A stretch of DNA of 64,000 bases from Candidatus Minthosoma equi (GCA_018064885.1 JAGHUI010000045.1:1-64000), one strand, 5' to 3'. Counted from the first letter of the stretch, positions 7,905-18,029 are shown. Numbers and translations are program-made. Notes: a model not told the origin generated them from the sequence alone.

Positions 7905-9239
7905 TTACTTCAATTTTGCCTGGATAGCCGCAGACTCAGCCTCGTATCCTGGCTTGTTGAGAAGAGCAAACATATTCTTCTTGTATGCCTCAACACCAGG
8001 CTGGTTGAATGGATTAACTTCGAGAAGAAGACCGCTGATACCGCATGCCTTCTCATAGAAGTAGATGAGCTGACCGAGGTTGTACTCATCAAGCTTCTCA
8101 ATGCTAACCTTAATGTTAGGAACGCCACCATCAACATGAGCAAGCTGTGTTCCAAGTTCTGCCATCTTGTTGACCTGATCGATGCGCTTGCCTGCGAGGA
8201 AGTTAAGACCATCAAGGTTCTCCTCATCAGATGGAACCTCAAGAGTTGTATTTGGATTCTCTACAGAAACTACGGTCTCAAAGATTGTGCGCTCACCATC
8301 CTGAATCCACTGACCCATTGAGTGAAGGTCTGTAGTAAGGTCAACAGCAGCAGGGAAGATACCCTTACCGTCCTTACCTTCAGACTCACCATAGAGCTGC
8401 TTCCACCACTCTCCAAGGTTGTGGAGCTTTGGCTGATAGTTAGCCATAATCTCAATCTTCTTGCCTGCCTGATAGAGAGCATTACGAGTTGCAGCATAGA
8501 TAGCAGCAGGATTCTTCTCTACAGGAGCGTTGATGTCACACTCCTTCTCCATATCCTGAGCGCCCTTAACAAGAGCAGCAATGTCAAATCCAGCAACAGC
8601 AATTGGAAGAAGGCCTACAGGAGTGAGCACAGAGAAACGTCCGCCAACATTATCAGGAATAATGAAAGATTTGTAGCCTTCCTTATCAGCAGTAGTGCGA
8701 GCAGCACCCTTCTTTGCGTCAGTAACAGCAACGATAACCTTCTTTGCCTCTTCCTTACCACGCTGATCCTCACACATCTTCTTGAGAAGGCGGAAAGTGA
8801 TAGCAGTTTCTGTTGTAGTACCAGACTTTGAGATATTGATCACACCAAACTTAACGCCCTTGAGGTAGCCGATAAGTTCAGAAAGATAATCCTCACCAAT
8901 GTTATTACCAGCAAAGAGAATGCGTGGCATATTTGATGGCTGAAGCCAACCGAAAGAATTAGAGAGAGAGTCAATAACCATGCGAGCACCGAGGTAAGAA
9001 CCACCGATACCAGCAACTACAACAGCTTCACAATTCTCCTGAAGAACCTTAGCAGTTGCATTGATTTCATTGATGAACTCTGGAGTGATTGAACTTGGAA
9101 GGTGAAGCCATCCAAGGAAATCATTACCAGCACATGTGCCATTCTCAAGAGCTTCCTGAGCAGCATTTACTTTTGGCTGAAGAGCCTCGATTGCACCAGC
9201 AGCAACAAACTGCTGAGCCTTTGCGATATTAATCTGCAT
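7905..9239 (-). CDS. pgi: Glucose-6-phosphate isomerase
   Basis: 444 aa, the shorter PGI form. It interconverts glucose-6-phosphate and fructose-6-phosphate in the cytoplasm. Visible PGI features are [12 protein letters not shown] (77-88), the phosphate-binding [10 protein letters not shown] (136-145), [16 protein letters not shown] (about 200-215) and a C-terminal block [14 protein letters not shown]. It lies 77 nt downstream of gpsA on the same strand and has no consensus promoter of its own, so lysS-gpsA-pgi is a likely operon. It joins glycolysis with the PPi-dependent phosphofructokinase at 22 kb. Confidence 0.95.
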   Translation of the reverse strand: MQINIAKAQQFVAAGAIEALQPKVNAAQEALENGTCAGNDFLGWLHLPSSITPEFINEINATAKVLQENCEAVVVAGIGGSYLGARMVIDSLSNSFGWLQPSNMPRILFAGNNIGEDYLSELIGYLKGVKFGVINISKSGTTTETAITFRLLKKMCEDQRGKEEAKKVIVAVTDAKKGAARTTADKEGYKSFIIPDNVGGRFSVLTPVGLLPIAVAGFDIAALVKGAQDMEKECDINAPVEKNPAAIYAATRNALYQAGKKIEIMANYQPKLHNLGEWWKQLYGESEGKDGKGIFPAAVDLTTDLHSMGQWIQDGERTIFETVVSVENPNTTLEVPSDEENLDGLNFLAGKRIDQVNKMAELGTQLAHVDGGVPNIKVSIEKLDEYNLGQLIYFYEKACGISGLLLEVNPFNQPGVEAYKKNMFALLNKPGYEAESAAIQAKLK

Positions 9240-9316
9240 ATAGTTAGTTTATTTGAGTTTTATGTATTCTTGTTAATTAAAGCAAATCCCAATAGTGATA
9301 ATTATAACACCTTACA

Positions 9317-10321
9317 CTATCGGAAGGAATCACTTAGAATCTTTATCTCTACAGTTGGACTTATCTTCTCGTACAATATATTATATACAGCATCAAGAAT
9401 TGGCATATTGACATGGTAACGCTTGTTGATAATCTTCATGCAATTCGTACCATAATAGCCCTCAGCTATCATTTCCATTTCCAATTGCGCTGTTTTTACG
9501 GAATATCCCTGACCAATCATAGTACCAAACACACGGTTTCTTGAGAAGTTAGAATACATTGTTACGAGCAAGTCTCCAAGATATGCACTATCACTCACAT
9601 GGCGGTCATCATCTGGCTGAACAGCAGAAAGAAAACGCTTCATTTCCTGAACTGCGTTAGCAACAAGAACCGCCTGAAAGTTGTCTCCTTGCTTCAATCC
9701 ATGACAAATACCTGCAGCAATTGCATAAACATTCTTCAATACGGAAGAATACTCAATGCCTTCAATGTCTCGTGAAACGCTTGTCTTGACATATTTGTTA
9801 GCAAACAAATCTGCCACGATATTCGCATTCTCAATATCACGACATCCTACTGTCAAATAGCAAAGGCGATCAAGTGCAACTTCCTCAGCATGAGAAGGTC
9901 CGCCAATACATGCGACTTGTTCTTCAGGAATATTATATTGACGCTGGAAGTAACGGCTTACCGTAAGACTTTCCTCTGGAACAATACCCTTGATAGCTGT
10001 CACAACCATCTTCTCCCTCATATTAGCCTTCAGCTTCTTCAAGTGACTCTTGATGTATGGAGAAGGAATGACAAAGATTAGAGTGTCATTATTCTTCACA
10101 ACCTCATTTATGTCGCTGCTGAAATTGATTCTATCAGTATCGAAATGAAGACCTGTGAGATAAGCTGGATTGTGGTGCATGCGCTTGAAGTCCTCGATAC
10201 GGTCATCACGGCGCATGTACCATGTTATTTTCTCTTCATGGTGCATGACAATCTTGGCGATAGCTGTTGCCCAGCTTCCACCACCTAACACTGCCACTCT
10301 GCCACAAGATTTGAACTGCAT
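9317..10321 (-). CDS. gpsA: Glycerol-3-phosphate dehydrogenase (NAD(P)+)
   Basis: 334 aa, of usual GpsA length. It reduces dihydroxyacetone phosphate to sn-glycerol-3-phosphate for phospholipid synthesis. The Rossmann motif is VLGGGSWATAIAKI (11-24). Further signatures are GPSHAEEV, the catalytic-lysine segment SVLKNVYAIAAGICHGL near residue 190, and DNFQAVLV. The start is 6 nt from the lysS stop, so the pair is co-transcribed. Confidence 0.95.
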   Translation of the reverse strand: MQFKSCGRVAVLGGGSWATAIAKIVMHHEEKITWYMRRDDRIEDFKRMHHNPAYLTGLHFDTDRINFSSDINEVVKNNDTLIFVIPSPYIKSHLKKLKANMREKMVVTAIKGIVPEESLTVSRYFQRQYNIPEEQVACIGGPSHAEEVALDRLCYLTVGCRDIENANIVADLFANKYVKTSVSRDIEGIEYSSVLKNVYAIAAGICHGLKQGDNFQAVLVANAVQEMKRFLSAVQPDDDRHVSDSAYLGDLLVTMYSNFSRNRVFGTMIGQGYSVKTAQLEMEMIAEGYYGTNCMKIINKRYHVNMPILDAVYNILYEKISPTVEIKILSDSFR

Positions 10322-10327
10322 AAGATA

Positions 10328-12109
10328 TTATCCTATTTTTTCGATTATAGCGTTCAATTCGTCCACCGATGGCTTCTGAATGTCAAGCTTATACTTCTTG
10401 ATGATTTCGCCAATCTGCTGCTGAATCTTCTGAGCATTGCCGCCCTCAAGAGTGCTTACCAGGTTGTAGCCAGCCTTGTTCAGCACAGGAACAATCTCTT
10501 CAGAGAAGCCAACCTCCACGAACTTGCTCACAGGATCCTTTGGAGCCTTAACCTCTGGCTTCATCTGGGGGAAGAGCATAACCTCGCCAATAGCGAACTT
10601 GCCAGTGAGGAGCATCACGAGACGGTCGATGCCGATGCCGATGCCGAATGTAGGAGGCATGCCGTACTGAAGAGCGCGGAGGAAGTCATGGTCGATGATC
10701 ATAGCCTCGTCGTCACCCTTGTCAGCAAGCTTCATCTGGTCGATGAAACGCTGTTCCTGGTCGATTGGGTCGTTAAGCTCTGAGTATGCATTTGCAAGCT
10801 CCTTGCCGTTCACCATGAGCTCGAAACGCTCTGTGAGTCCTGGCTTTGAGCGGTGCATCTTTGTGAGTGGAGACATCTCCACTGGGTAGTCAGTAATGAA
10901 TGTAGGCTGGATGAATGTGCCCTCGCAAGTCTCGCCGAAGATCTCGTCGATAAGCTTGCCCTTGCCCATAGTCTCGTCCACCTCAATGCCGAGCTTCTTA
11001 GCCACGTCGCGAATCTCATCCTCAGTCATTGGGTAGAGGTCATAGCCTGTCTTCTCCTTGATAGCGTCGAGAATAGGAAGGCGGCGGAATGGAGCCTTGA
11101 ACGAGATGACCTTGCCGTCAATCTCAACCTCAGGCTTGCCGTTCACTGCTGTACAGATTTCCTCAAGCATCTTCTCAGTGAAGTCCATACCCCAGTTCAG
11201 GTCCTTGTAAGAGATGTAGAGCTCCATGCAAGTGAACTCAGGGTTGTGAGTCTTGTCCATGCCCTCGTTGCGGAAGTTCTTGCCAATCTCATACACACCC
11301 TCGAAACCGCCCACGATGAGACGCTTCAGGTAGAGCTCAGTGGCAATACGCATGTACATTGGAATGTTGAGCGCATTGAAATGAGTGATGAATGGACGAG
11401 CAGAAGCGCCGCCAGCAATGCTCTGGAGAGTTGGAGTCTCAACCTCTGTATAGCCGTTGTCGTCAAGAATACGGCGGAGAGTGCGAAGAATTGTAGCTCG
11501 CTTCAGGAATGTGTCCTTCACGCCATTGTTCACGATGAGGTCAACATAGCGCTGACGGTAACGAAGCTCTGGATCCTCGAATGCGTCGAACACATGACCG
11601 TCCTTCTCCTTCACGATTGGGAGTGGCTTGAGCGACTTAGCCAGCACTGTGAGCTCCTGTGCGTGAACTGAGATCTCGCCAGTCTTTGTGCGGAACACAT
11701 AGCCCTTCACGCCAATGAAGTCGCCAAGATCGAGAAGCTTCTTGAATACGACATTATATAAATCCTTGTTCTCCTCAGGGCAGATAGCATCACGCTGCAC
11801 ATACACCTGGATGCGTCCCTTAGAATCTTGAAGTTCTGCAAAGCCAGCCTTACCCATGATGCGGCGTCCCATAATACGACCAGCAATGCTCACGACGCGT
11901 GAATTCTCAGGAGTAGCTGCTTCGCGAACATCATTACCTTCTTCATCTTTGCCAATAACAGGAAGGTCAACGAATTCGCTTATGATGTCTGTTGAAAATG
12001 CATTTGTAGGATATTCTGCAGCAGGATAAGGCTCAATGCCAAGATCCTTCAGTGCCTGCAAGTTGTTGCGGCGCTGGATTTCTTGTTCAGAAAGTTCAAG
12101 TACGTTCAT
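10328..12109 (-). CDS. lysS: Lysyl-tRNA synthetase, class II
   Basis: 593 aa. An N-terminal OB-fold anticodon-binding domain ([20 protein letters not shown]) is followed by a class II core with motif 2 ([14 protein letters not shown], near 280) and motif 3 ([13 protein letters not shown], near 490). After the point where E. coli LysRS ends there is an extra C-terminal segment of about 75 residues (from [12 protein letters not shown]), predicted helical, as in other Bacteroidota enzymes. A promoter lies upstream at 12144-12151, divergent from the mscS promoter. Confidence 0.95.
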   Translation of the reverse strand: MNVLELSEQEIQRRNNLQALKDLGIEPYPAAEYPTNAFSTDIISEFVDLPVIGKDEEGNDVREAATPENSRVVSIAGRIMGRRIMGKAGFAELQDSKGRIQVYVQRDAICPEENKDLYNVVFKKLLDLGDFIGVKGYVFRTKTGEISVHAQELTVLAKSLKPLPIVKEKDGHVFDAFEDPELRYRQRYVDLIVNNGVKDTFLKRATILRTLRRILDDNGYTEVETPTLQSIAGGASARPFITHFNALNIPMYMRIATELYLKRLIVGGFEGVYEIGKNFRNEGMDKTHNPEFTCMELYISYKDLNWGMDFTEKMLEEICTAVNGKPEVEIDGKVISFKAPFRRLPILDAIKEKTGYDLYPMTEDEIRDVAKKLGIEVDETMGKGKLIDEIFGETCEGTFIQPTFITDYPVEMSPLTKMHRSKPGLTERFELMVNGKELANAYSELNDPIDQEQRFIDQMKLADKGDDEAMIIDHDFLRALQYGMPPTFGIGIGIDRLVMLLTGKFAIGEVMLFPQMKPEVKAPKDPVSKFVEVGFSEEIVPVLNKAGYNLVSTLEGGNAQKIQQQIGEIIKKYKLDIQKPSVDELNAIIEKIG

Positions 12110-12143
12110 CTGTTTACGTGTATTCTTTTATATAAATAATGTG

Positions 12144-12151
12144 CAAAGTTA
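12144..12151 (-). promoter_or_regulatory. Promoter of lysS-gpsA-pgi
   Basis: TAACTTTG on the minus strand, 34 nt before the lysS start. It is divergent from the mscS promoter, with 74 bp between the two -7 boxes. Confidence 0.65.
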
Positions 12152-12225
12152 GCAATTTTTTGTGAAAGGAATGGCACAACAATGTTAAAATCTAATTACT
12201 TAATTCCGAATTGTCATTTTTTCCG

Positions 12226-12233
12226 TAACTTTG
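12226..12233 (+). promoter_or_regulatory. Promoter of mscS
   Basis: TAACTTTG -7 box 50 nt before the mscS ATG. Confidence 0.65.
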
Positions 12234-12283
12234 CACTCGGAAAAAGAAACAACAATATAAAAAACACATAGGTAAAAAGATTT

Positions 12284-13165
12284 ATGGACGAAAACATTTT
12301 GTCTGGAATAGTTCAGCCAGATTCAACAGTTATCACAAAGATTTCAGAATTCGACTTCGGTAAGGTTGCATGGAAGGATGTATCATCTTATGCTATCACT
12401 TTTGGCATTAATATCATTGCAGCTATTGCTGTACTCATCATTGGTCGCTTCATTATAAAGCATGTAATCCGTCTTCTACAGAAACTGATGCAGAAGCGCA
12501 AGATTGAGGCTTCCCTTTACAGTTTCTTTAACAGCTTGGTCAACATTGCGCTCAATTTCACGCTTGCAATTGTCGTGATTAGCATTATCGGCATTGACAC
12601 AAGCTCGTTCATAGCCCTTTTCGCATCAGCAGGACTTGCCATCGGCATGGCACTTTCCGGAACGCTTCAGAACTTTGCAGGAGGTGTTATGATTCTCATC
12701 TTCCATCCTTACCGTGTGGGCGATTACATCGAGTCACAGGGATTTGCAGGAACAGTTAAGGAAATTCAGATTTTCAACACAATCCTTGTCACTCCAGACA
12801 GCCAGACAATAATAATCCCGAACAATGTTCTTTCCACAAGTTCTTTGAAGAACTATTCAACAGCACCAAACCGCCGCGTCGACATCAACGTAGAAGTTGC
12901 TTATGGAACCAAGCCTGAGGACGTTCGCAATGTGCTTAATGCTATTATTGAGAAAGACGAGCGTATCATGAAGATTGGAGCTTATGCGCCTGCTATCCCA
13001 ATGACTTCAATGTCATCATCAAGCATAATCTTCCAGATGCGTTTGTGGACAGAATCAGCGAACTATTGGGGAGTGATGTTCGACACTACAGAAAAGGTTT
13101 ACAAAGAACTTGCCAAGGCTGGCATTGAGATTCCATTCCAGCAGATTGACGTTCACATGAAGTGA
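12284..13165 (+). CDS. mscS: Small-conductance mechanosensitive channel (MscS family)
   Basis: 293 aa, close to E. coli MscS (286). The inner-membrane channel opens under membrane tension to release solutes during osmotic downshock. Hydrophobic helices are at about 33-57, 82-104 and 110-140. The last is the Gly/Ala-rich pore helix (ASAGLAIGMALSGTLQNFAGG) followed by ILIFHPYRVGDYIE, diagnostic of MscS. The cytoplasmic beta domain follows (TILVTPDSQTIIIPNN). It stands alone between a promoter and a bidirectional terminator. Confidence 0.93.
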   Translation: MDENILSGIVQPDSTVITKISEFDFGKVAWKDVSSYAITFGINIIAAIAVLIIGRFIIKHVIRLLQKLMQKRKIEASLYSFFNSLVNIALNFTLAIVVISIIGIDTSSFIALFASAGLAIGMALSGTLQNFAGGVMILIFHPYRVGDYIESQGFAGTVKEIQIFNTILVTPDSQTIIIPNNVLSTSSLKNYSTAPNRRVDINVEVAYGTKPEDVRNVLNAIIEKDERIMKIGAYAPAIPMTSMSSSSIIFQMRLWTESANYWGVMFDTTEKVYKELAKAGIEIPFQQIDVHMK

Positions 13166-13192
13166 TTTCTTCACAATAACAAAAGAAAAAAG

Positions 13193-13239
13193 AAAGCATC
13201 CTTCTTGCGTAAATGACTTCGCAAAAAGGATGCTTTTTT
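13193..13239. terminator. Bidirectional terminator between mscS and purU
   Basis: AAAGCATCCTT pairs with AAGGATGCTTT, with TTTTTT on the plus side and a matching A-rich flank for the minus side. It serves convergent mscS and purU. Confidence 0.85.
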
Positions 13240-13258
13240 ATATTCTCACAGTTGCTTT

Positions 13259-14122
13259 TTAACTGAAAATGATCGTCTTATTCTTGTATGTGAGAATCTT
13301 TCTTTCCACATGCTTCTTTACTGCACGAGAAAGAACGATCTTCTCCAAATCTTTGCCTTTCAGGACAAGGCTATCTGGTGTGTCCTTGTGAGTGATGCGA
13401 ACAACATCCTGCTCAATGATTGGACCTGCGTCAAGTTCTGTTGTAACGTAATGGCTTGTTGCACCAATAATCTTCACGCCTCTTTCGTATGCCTGATGAT
13501 AAGGTTTTGCGCCAATGAAAGCAGGAAGGAAAGAATGGTGTATATTGATAATCTGATGAGGATAGCTCTTAATCATTTCCTCGCTGATAATCTGCATGTA
13601 ACGAGCCAGCACAATGAAATTGACTTTCATGTCTTTAAGAAGCTGCATTTCTGCTTCTTCTACCTCTGCCTTGTTTGACCAATCTTTCTTGATACTCCAA
13701 ACATAGTAAGGAATGCCAAACTGCTCTGCCACATAACGCAGATCTTCATGATTGCTGACGATACAAGGAATCTCAACGTCAAGCTCTCCCGCCTTGTAGC
13801 GTGCCAGAAGATCGTAGAGGCAATGGCTCATTTTGCTTACGAAGAGAGCCATGCGAGGCTTGATGGTATTGAAGTAAAGATTGAACACCATCTCGTAGCG
13901 CTTGCTGTAAAGTGTATCGATGTATTCGCTGATTTTGTCAGCAGGAATGAGGAAATCCTTCAATTCCCATTCTATTCTCATGAAGAACATTCCGTCCACC
14001 TGATCAACATACTGATCCAGATAGACAATGTTTCCATTATTGTCGGTAATGAATTTTGTAATCTCCGTAATGATACCCAACTTGTCGGGACAATGGAGAA
14101 GCAATATGGCTGTTGGTTCCAT
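13259..14122 (-). CDS. purU: Formyltetrahydrofolate deformylase
   Basis: 287 aa, of normal PurU length. It hydrolyses 10-formyltetrahydrofolate to formate and THF, balancing one-carbon pools. An N-terminal ACT domain (about 5-80; LLHCPDKLGIITEITKFI) precedes a formyltransferase catalytic domain with NIHHSFLPAFIGAKPYHQA and the His/Asp-containing GATSHYV...ELDAGPII. It has its own promoter (14154-14161). An N10-formyl-THF-using AICAR transformylase gene lies 3 kb upstream on the same strand. Confidence 0.93.
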   Translation of the reverse strand: MEPTAILLLHCPDKLGIITEITKFITDNNGNIVYLDQYVDQVDGMFFMRIEWELKDFLIPADKISEYIDTLYSKRYEMVFNLYFNTIKPRMALFVSKMSHCLYDLLARYKAGELDVEIPCIVSNHEDLRYVAEQFGIPYYVWSIKKDWSNKAEVEEAEMQLLKDMKVNFIVLARYMQIISEEMIKSYPHQIINIHHSFLPAFIGAKPYHQAYERGVKIIGATSHYVTTELDAGPIIEQDVVRITHKDTPDSLVLKGKDLEKIVLSRAVKKHVERKILTYKNKTIIFS

Positions 14123-14153
14123 TTCTTTGTTTTGTTTTATCCTAATTCTCGTG

Positions 14154-14161
14154 CAAAGTTA
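14154..14161 (-). promoter_or_regulatory. Promoter of purU
   Basis: TAACTTTG on the minus strand, 31 nt upstream of the purU start. Confidence 0.6.
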
Positions 14162-14186
14162 CATAAAAATATCGTATTTTGAGCAC

Positions 14187-15122
14187 TTATGCCTTATGTT
14201 TTGTTATTTTGAGCAACATAATTTTTGTCCAAACAACTATTATGGCAAAAAAAAGACGTGTGCCAATGATCCATAATGCTGATATTCCAGTCGCTGCAAA
14301 CACAATGGTATCTTCAAGCATGGAGTGATTCATAATCAGATGATAATTAACCTTATTAGCATCCTTATCAGTTATCAGCCCTTTCTCTTTCATCTCAACC
14401 ATAACGGCAGAACCATAACTTATGCCCAGGACATTTCCTACCAGCCACATGTAAGCGCATTTACGCGGCAATCCAAACACGTGCATCAATGGAGCCAAGA
14501 ATTCGCTCAATGGGCTTAGCAATCCATAATGTTCTATAAGCTTTTGAAGGAACATGAGCGAATAGATAATCAGCAGAACCATTGCCGACATTTTCAGCTG
14601 GGATATGATCCATGTTACCATGACATCCATAAATGATTTCGCATCAGCTTCTCCCATATAAATAAATGTGTCATTCATGGATGGAAGCACTATGTTCAGC
14701 AGGAAAGCACATACGAATGCCATTGCGATTCTAATTATAGCCATTCTCCAAAATGATGAGCCTGTCTTTTTGTTAACTGAGCATTCCATAGGCAAAGCAT
14801 GACAGATGCAAATCATGATTCCCATGATTGTCGCTTGCCTCAAAGTCATAGGAACAGACATCATTGCTGCCAATCCTGCGTATGTTCCAGCCATAGCACC
14901 GCTCATGAACACAACCGCTGTTGAACCAGGGAGTCCTAAATGGACAAATATCGGATTGATCCATCCTGCAATCCATTCGAGTATGCCGAAATGTTGCAAT
15001 AATGTAACGCTTAATGAAATAGGAATCATCAAGCTAAGAAGCCACGATGCACTCTTGCGAGTAGATGGCAATGCTTCGCGCAAACACACTAGAATTTTTC
15101 TCTGAGAAGCAGTATAACTCAT
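14187..15122 (-). CDS. Nucleoside-recognition (Gate) domain membrane protein
   Basis: A 311-aa polytopic membrane protein with about eight hydrophobic segments. Two related halves carry Gate-type motifs: LGLPGSTAVVFMSGAMAGTYAG with ICHALPMECSV in the first, and LVGNVLGISYGSAVMVE with NYHLIMNHSMLEDT in the second. Gate-domain proteins include SpmA/SpmB and nucleoside or ion transporters. The substrate cannot be told from sequence. It is monocistronic or loosely linked with mltF upstream; the 279-bp gap upstream contains the repeats listed at 15301. Confidence 0.75.
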   Translation of the reverse strand: MSYTASQRKILVCLREALPSTRKSASWLLSLMIPISLSVTLLQHFGILEWIAGWINPIFVHLGLPGSTAVVFMSGAMAGTYAGLAAMMSVPMTLRQATIMGIMICICHALPMECSVNKKTGSSFWRMAIIRIAMAFVCAFLLNIVLPSMNDTFIYMGEADAKSFMDVMVTWIISQLKMSAMVLLIIYSLMFLQKLIEHYGLLSPLSEFLAPLMHVFGLPRKCAYMWLVGNVLGISYGSAVMVEMKEKGLITDKDANKVNYHLIMNHSMLEDTIVFAATGISALWIIGTRLFFAIIVVWTKIMLLKITKHKA

Positions 15123-15300
15123 GTCGTTATCTTTGTTGTTTATTCAAATTATACGTTGTTTTGAAATGTAAACATGTCATACGAGCAAAGAAAATTTCTT
15201 CTTACGAGGTAAGCATAATTCTTCTTATGGGGTAATTAAACATCTTCTTACGAGCATAGAGGAATGTCAATTGCGAAACAACCGTAGTTTATGCTTACAG

Positions 15301-15385
15301 CATTTGCTCGATTTCATACTGAGCTTTTCCCCGATAAGCTCGCGAGCTTTTGCTCGTATTTGTGTTGAGCTTTTGCTCGGTAATG
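15301..15385. repeat. Dispersed palindromic repeat (GAGC/GCTC family), copy A
   Basis: The segment contains several GAGCTTTTGCTCG-like words around the perfect 14-bp palindrome AAGCTCGCGAGCTT (15336-15349). The 18-mer AAGCTCGCGAGCTTTTGC recurs exactly at 31376-31393, 16 kb away. Upstream bases 15180-15260 add three TTCTTAnGnGG words. There is no coding potential; it lies in the gap between mltF and the Gate-domain gene. Confidence 0.55.
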
Positions 15386-15401
15386 TTTTCATCAATATGA
15401 A

Positions 15402-16586
15402 CTAATTGCCTCTAACAATCTTCTTGTACTCTGACCAGCGGGTTCTGATTGAATTGACATAATCATGCGTTTCACTTCCACGGAAATATCCATGCTTGAC
15501 TTCTGGCTGATTGTAGTACTCTGATTTGCTCATGTTCAACACATAGAAATCTACATTTCCTAACCACACATCTGGATTTTTGCCGTATTTACGGGCAAGA
15601 CTTCTCGCATCGTCAACGTGTCCTGGCCCGGCATTGTAAGCTGCAAGAATGAAGTTGATGCGCTCGTCAGGATTTGTGATGGAAGAATAGTGAGAATTGA
15701 GCTGTGAAATCAGCTTTGTCGCACCTCGAACATTGCTTTGAGGATTGAACACTTCTGACTGAGAGACACCAACTTGACGGGCAGTACTTGGCATCAGCTG
15801 CATAAGTCCCATTGCGCCCATGAAACTGACTGCTTGCGGATCGAACGCAGATTCTTGAAATGCTTGTGCAGCAATGAGCCGCCAATCCCAACCGCACGTT
15901 ACGGCATATTGCTTGAAGATGTTATCGTAGAGCGAAATCTCTCCACGAGATGCATTAAGCACAGGAGATGAGACTTTCCTTCGAGGTGTATAAACCTTTC
16001 CCCCACTCGACCTTACCTTTATGGTGGTATAAGCATAGAAATTGTTACTATGCTGCTTCATCCAATCTGTCAGAGAGGCGGACAGCAAAGGAGAGTCCTT
16101 TCTTACTGCCCATGCTGTATGAGGCTTTGGCGCTAATGTGCTATCTTTTCTTTGGTGAGAGATGCTGTCAAGGAAATGAGTTATTTCCTTTTCCGCCAAA
16201 TAGTCAACCTCATTTTTAAGACTATCGGAGATTACTACATTATAAGCTACAACATCACCTTCACCATTAATGAGTTTACTAATCAAATCATGCTGATTGC
16301 GAGACACATCAACCCTGACAGCTGCACCAATGCTTTTAGCATATTCTTGAACTATCATATACTGCAAACCAAACCTTTCTCCTCTGAATTCAAAGAAACT
16401 TTCAGGGCCATAAAGAGTCAATATGATGATTTCACCATTCTCTTGAATCTCCGGAAGGTCAAAATGGGGGTTGTCAAGACTTGCAGAGCTATTAAAAGGA
16501 GACTGCCCAGCATTGTCTCCATCTCTTTTCGAGGTGCAGGAAACAATGCTGAGCAGCAATAATCCTATGATAGCCAGACGCCACAT
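15402..16586 (-). CDS. mltF: MltF-type membrane-bound lytic transglycosylase (lipoprotein)
   Basis: 394 aa from the ATG at 16586; a TTG six codons upstream is possible but would lengthen the signal peptide. The start MWRLAIIGLLLLSIVSC is a lipoprotein signal with acylated Cys17. A solute-binding-protein-like domain follows (about 50-200), then an SLT domain with AAQAFQESAFDPQAVS (catalytic Glu in FQES), GAMGLMQLMPSTA and LAAYNAGPGHVDDA. It cleaves peptidoglycan glycan strands to anhydromuropeptides at the outer membrane. It lies 14 nt downstream of a small basic protein gene and is probably co-transcribed with it and the AICAR transformylase. Confidence 0.9.
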   Translation of the reverse strand: MWRLAIIGLLLLSIVSCTSKRDGDNAGQSPFNSSASLDNPHFDLPEIQENGEIIILTLYGPESFFEFRGERFGLQYMIVQEYAKSIGAAVRVDVSRNQHDLISKLINGEGDVVAYNVVISDSLKNEVDYLAEKEITHFLDSISHQRKDSTLAPKPHTAWAVRKDSPLLSASLTDWMKQHSNNFYAYTTIKVRSSGGKVYTPRRKVSSPVLNASRGEISLYDNIFKQYAVTCGWDWRLIAAQAFQESAFDPQAVSFMGAMGLMQLMPSTARQVGVSQSEVFNPQSNVRGATKLISQLNSHYSSITNPDERINFILAAYNAGPGHVDDARSLARKYGKNPDVWLGNVDFYVLNMSKSEYYNQPEVKHGYFRGSETHDYVNSIRTRWSEYKKIVRGN

Positions 16587-16600
16587 TGGGAAGAAAGCAA

Positions 16601-16810
16601 TCAATTGTGACGCTGAGTTGGACGGTCTTTCACACGCTGTCGGATTTCAGCCTTATGCTTAGCTGCACCCGACTTGTGAGCACCGGTTTGGTAGCCTTTC
16701 TTGCGAGCCTTGGTTTTCACTTTATTGGAATCTTCCTTCTTGTCGCTTTTAGCCTTGCCAAAGTTGATGCCATTCATTATGGCATACTGGATTTCGTTGT
16801 CTGTTGCCAT
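16601..16810 (-). CDS. Small basic protein of unknown function
   Basis: 69 aa, rich in Lys, Arg and His, without a signal peptide or membrane helix. The N-terminus (ATDNEIQYAIMNGINFGKAK) is ordered-looking; the rest (KARKKGYQTGAHKSGAAKHK) resembles a disordered nucleic-acid-binding tail. It fits neatly between the stand-alone AICAR transformylase (8 nt) and mltF (14 nt) on the same strand, which supports it being real. I do not recognise the family. Confidence 0.65.
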   Translation of the reverse strand: MATDNEIQYAIMNGINFGKAKSDKKEDSNKVKTKARKKGYQTGAHKSGAAKHKAEIRQRVKDRPTQRHN

Positions 16811-16818
16811 ACAATATA

Positions 16819-18000
16819 TTAATGATGGAAGAGGCGAATGCCTGTGAATGTCATTGCAATGCCGTACTTGTTGCAGGTTTCAATAACATTGTCATCACGA
16901 ACAGAACCACCTGCCTGTGCAATGTACTGAACACCTGACTTGTGAGCACGCTCAATGTTGTCGCCGAATGGGAAGAATGCATCAGAACCGAGACATACGT
17001 TTGTGTTCTGAGCAAGCCACTCCTTCTTTTCTTCTGCTGTGAGAGGTTCAGGCTTCTCTGTAAAGAAGTTCTGCCATGTGCCTTCACGAAGCACATCCTC
17101 GTATTCATCACCAATGTAAACGTCGATTGTATTATCGCGGTCAGCACGGCGGATACCCTCCTTGAATGGGAGGTTGAGAACCTTTGGACACTGACGAAGC
17201 CACCAGATGTCTGCCTTATTGCCAGCAAGACGAGTACAATGGATACGACTCTGCTGACCAGCACCAATACCGATTGCCTGTCCATCCTTAACATAGCAAA
17301 CTGAGTTTGACTGAGTGTATTTGAGAGTGATGAGAGCAATCTTCAAGTCACGCTTAGCATCCTCTGTGAAATTCTTGTTGTCTGTAGGAATGTTCTCAAA
17401 GAGATTGTCGCCAGTAAGGTCAATCTCGTTGCGTCCCTGCTCAAAAGTGATGCCGAACACCTGCTTGCGCTCAATAGGATTTGGCTTATATGCAGGATCC
17501 ATCTTGATAACGCAATATGTGCCATTGCGCTTAGCCTTGAGAATCTCAAGAGCCTCAGGAGTATAGTCAGGAGCAATAATACCATCGCTGACCTCACGCT
17601 TGATTAGAGTTGCAGTAGCTTCGTCACATGTGTCTGAAAGAGCGATGAAATCGCCAAATGAGGACATACGGTCAGCGCCGCGAGCACGAGCGTATGCTGT
17701 TGCGATTGGAGAGAGAGGAATCTTTACATCATCAACGAAATAGATTTTCTTGAGCGTGTCAGAAAGAGGAGCTCCAACTGCTGCTCCTGCAGGACTTACA
17801 TGCTTGAAGGAAGCGGCTGACGCCATACCTGTTGCAGCCTTCAATTCTTTAACAAGCTGCCAACTGTTGAATGCATCAAGGAGATTGATGTAACCTGGAC
17901 GTCCATTGAGGACTTCAAAAGGAAGTTCGCCTTCCTCCATGTAAACTCGTGATGGCTTCTGGTTAGGATTGCAGCCATACTTCAATGCTAATTCTTTCAT
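16819..18000 (-). CDS. Stand-alone AICAR formyltransferase (PurH C-terminal type)
   Basis: 393 aa corresponding to the transformylase half of bifunctional PurH: KYGCNPNQKPSRVY, the catalytic Lys-His pair in SFKHVSPAGAAVG, LIKREVSDGIIAPDY, KYTQSNSVCY and IGAGQQSRIHCTRLAG. It transfers a formyl group from N10-formyl-THF to AICAR in purine synthesis. The N-terminal MGS-like IMP cyclohydrolase domain of PurH is absent, and the start (MKELALKYGCNPNQ) is natural rather than truncated. IMP cyclohydrolase must be encoded elsewhere. A promoter lies at 18030-18037. It heads a run with the small basic protein and mltF. Confidence 0.9.
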   Translation of the reverse strand: MKELALKYGCNPNQKPSRVYMEEGELPFEVLNGRPGYINLLDAFNSWQLVKELKAATGMASAASFKHVSPAGAAVGAPLSDTLKKIYFVDDVKIPLSPIATAYARARGADRMSSFGDFIALSDTCDEATATLIKREVSDGIIAPDYTPEALEILKAKRNGTYCVIKMDPAYKPNPIERKQVFGITFEQGRNEIDLTGDNLFENIPTDNKNFTEDAKRDLKIALITLKYTQSNSVCYVKDGQAIGIGAGQQSRIHCTRLAGNKADIWWLRQCPKVLNLPFKEGIRRADRDNTIDVYIGDEYEDVLREGTWQNFFTEKPEPLTAEEKKEWLAQNTNVCLGSDAFFPFGDNIERAHKSGVQYIAQAGGSVRDDNVIETCNKYGIAMTFTGIRLFHH

Positions 18001-18029
18001 TCTTGTAATGTTTATTGTGTATTTTTGTG

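Noticed and set aside
10853-11671. Plus-strand frame of 272 codons
   Set aside because: Antisense shadow of lysS, caused by codon bias; Leu/His/Val-rich and without family features.
16587-16604. TTG start of mltF, six codons upstream
   Set aside because: It would overlap the preceding gene's stop and add residues before a complete lipoprotein signal starting at the ATG.
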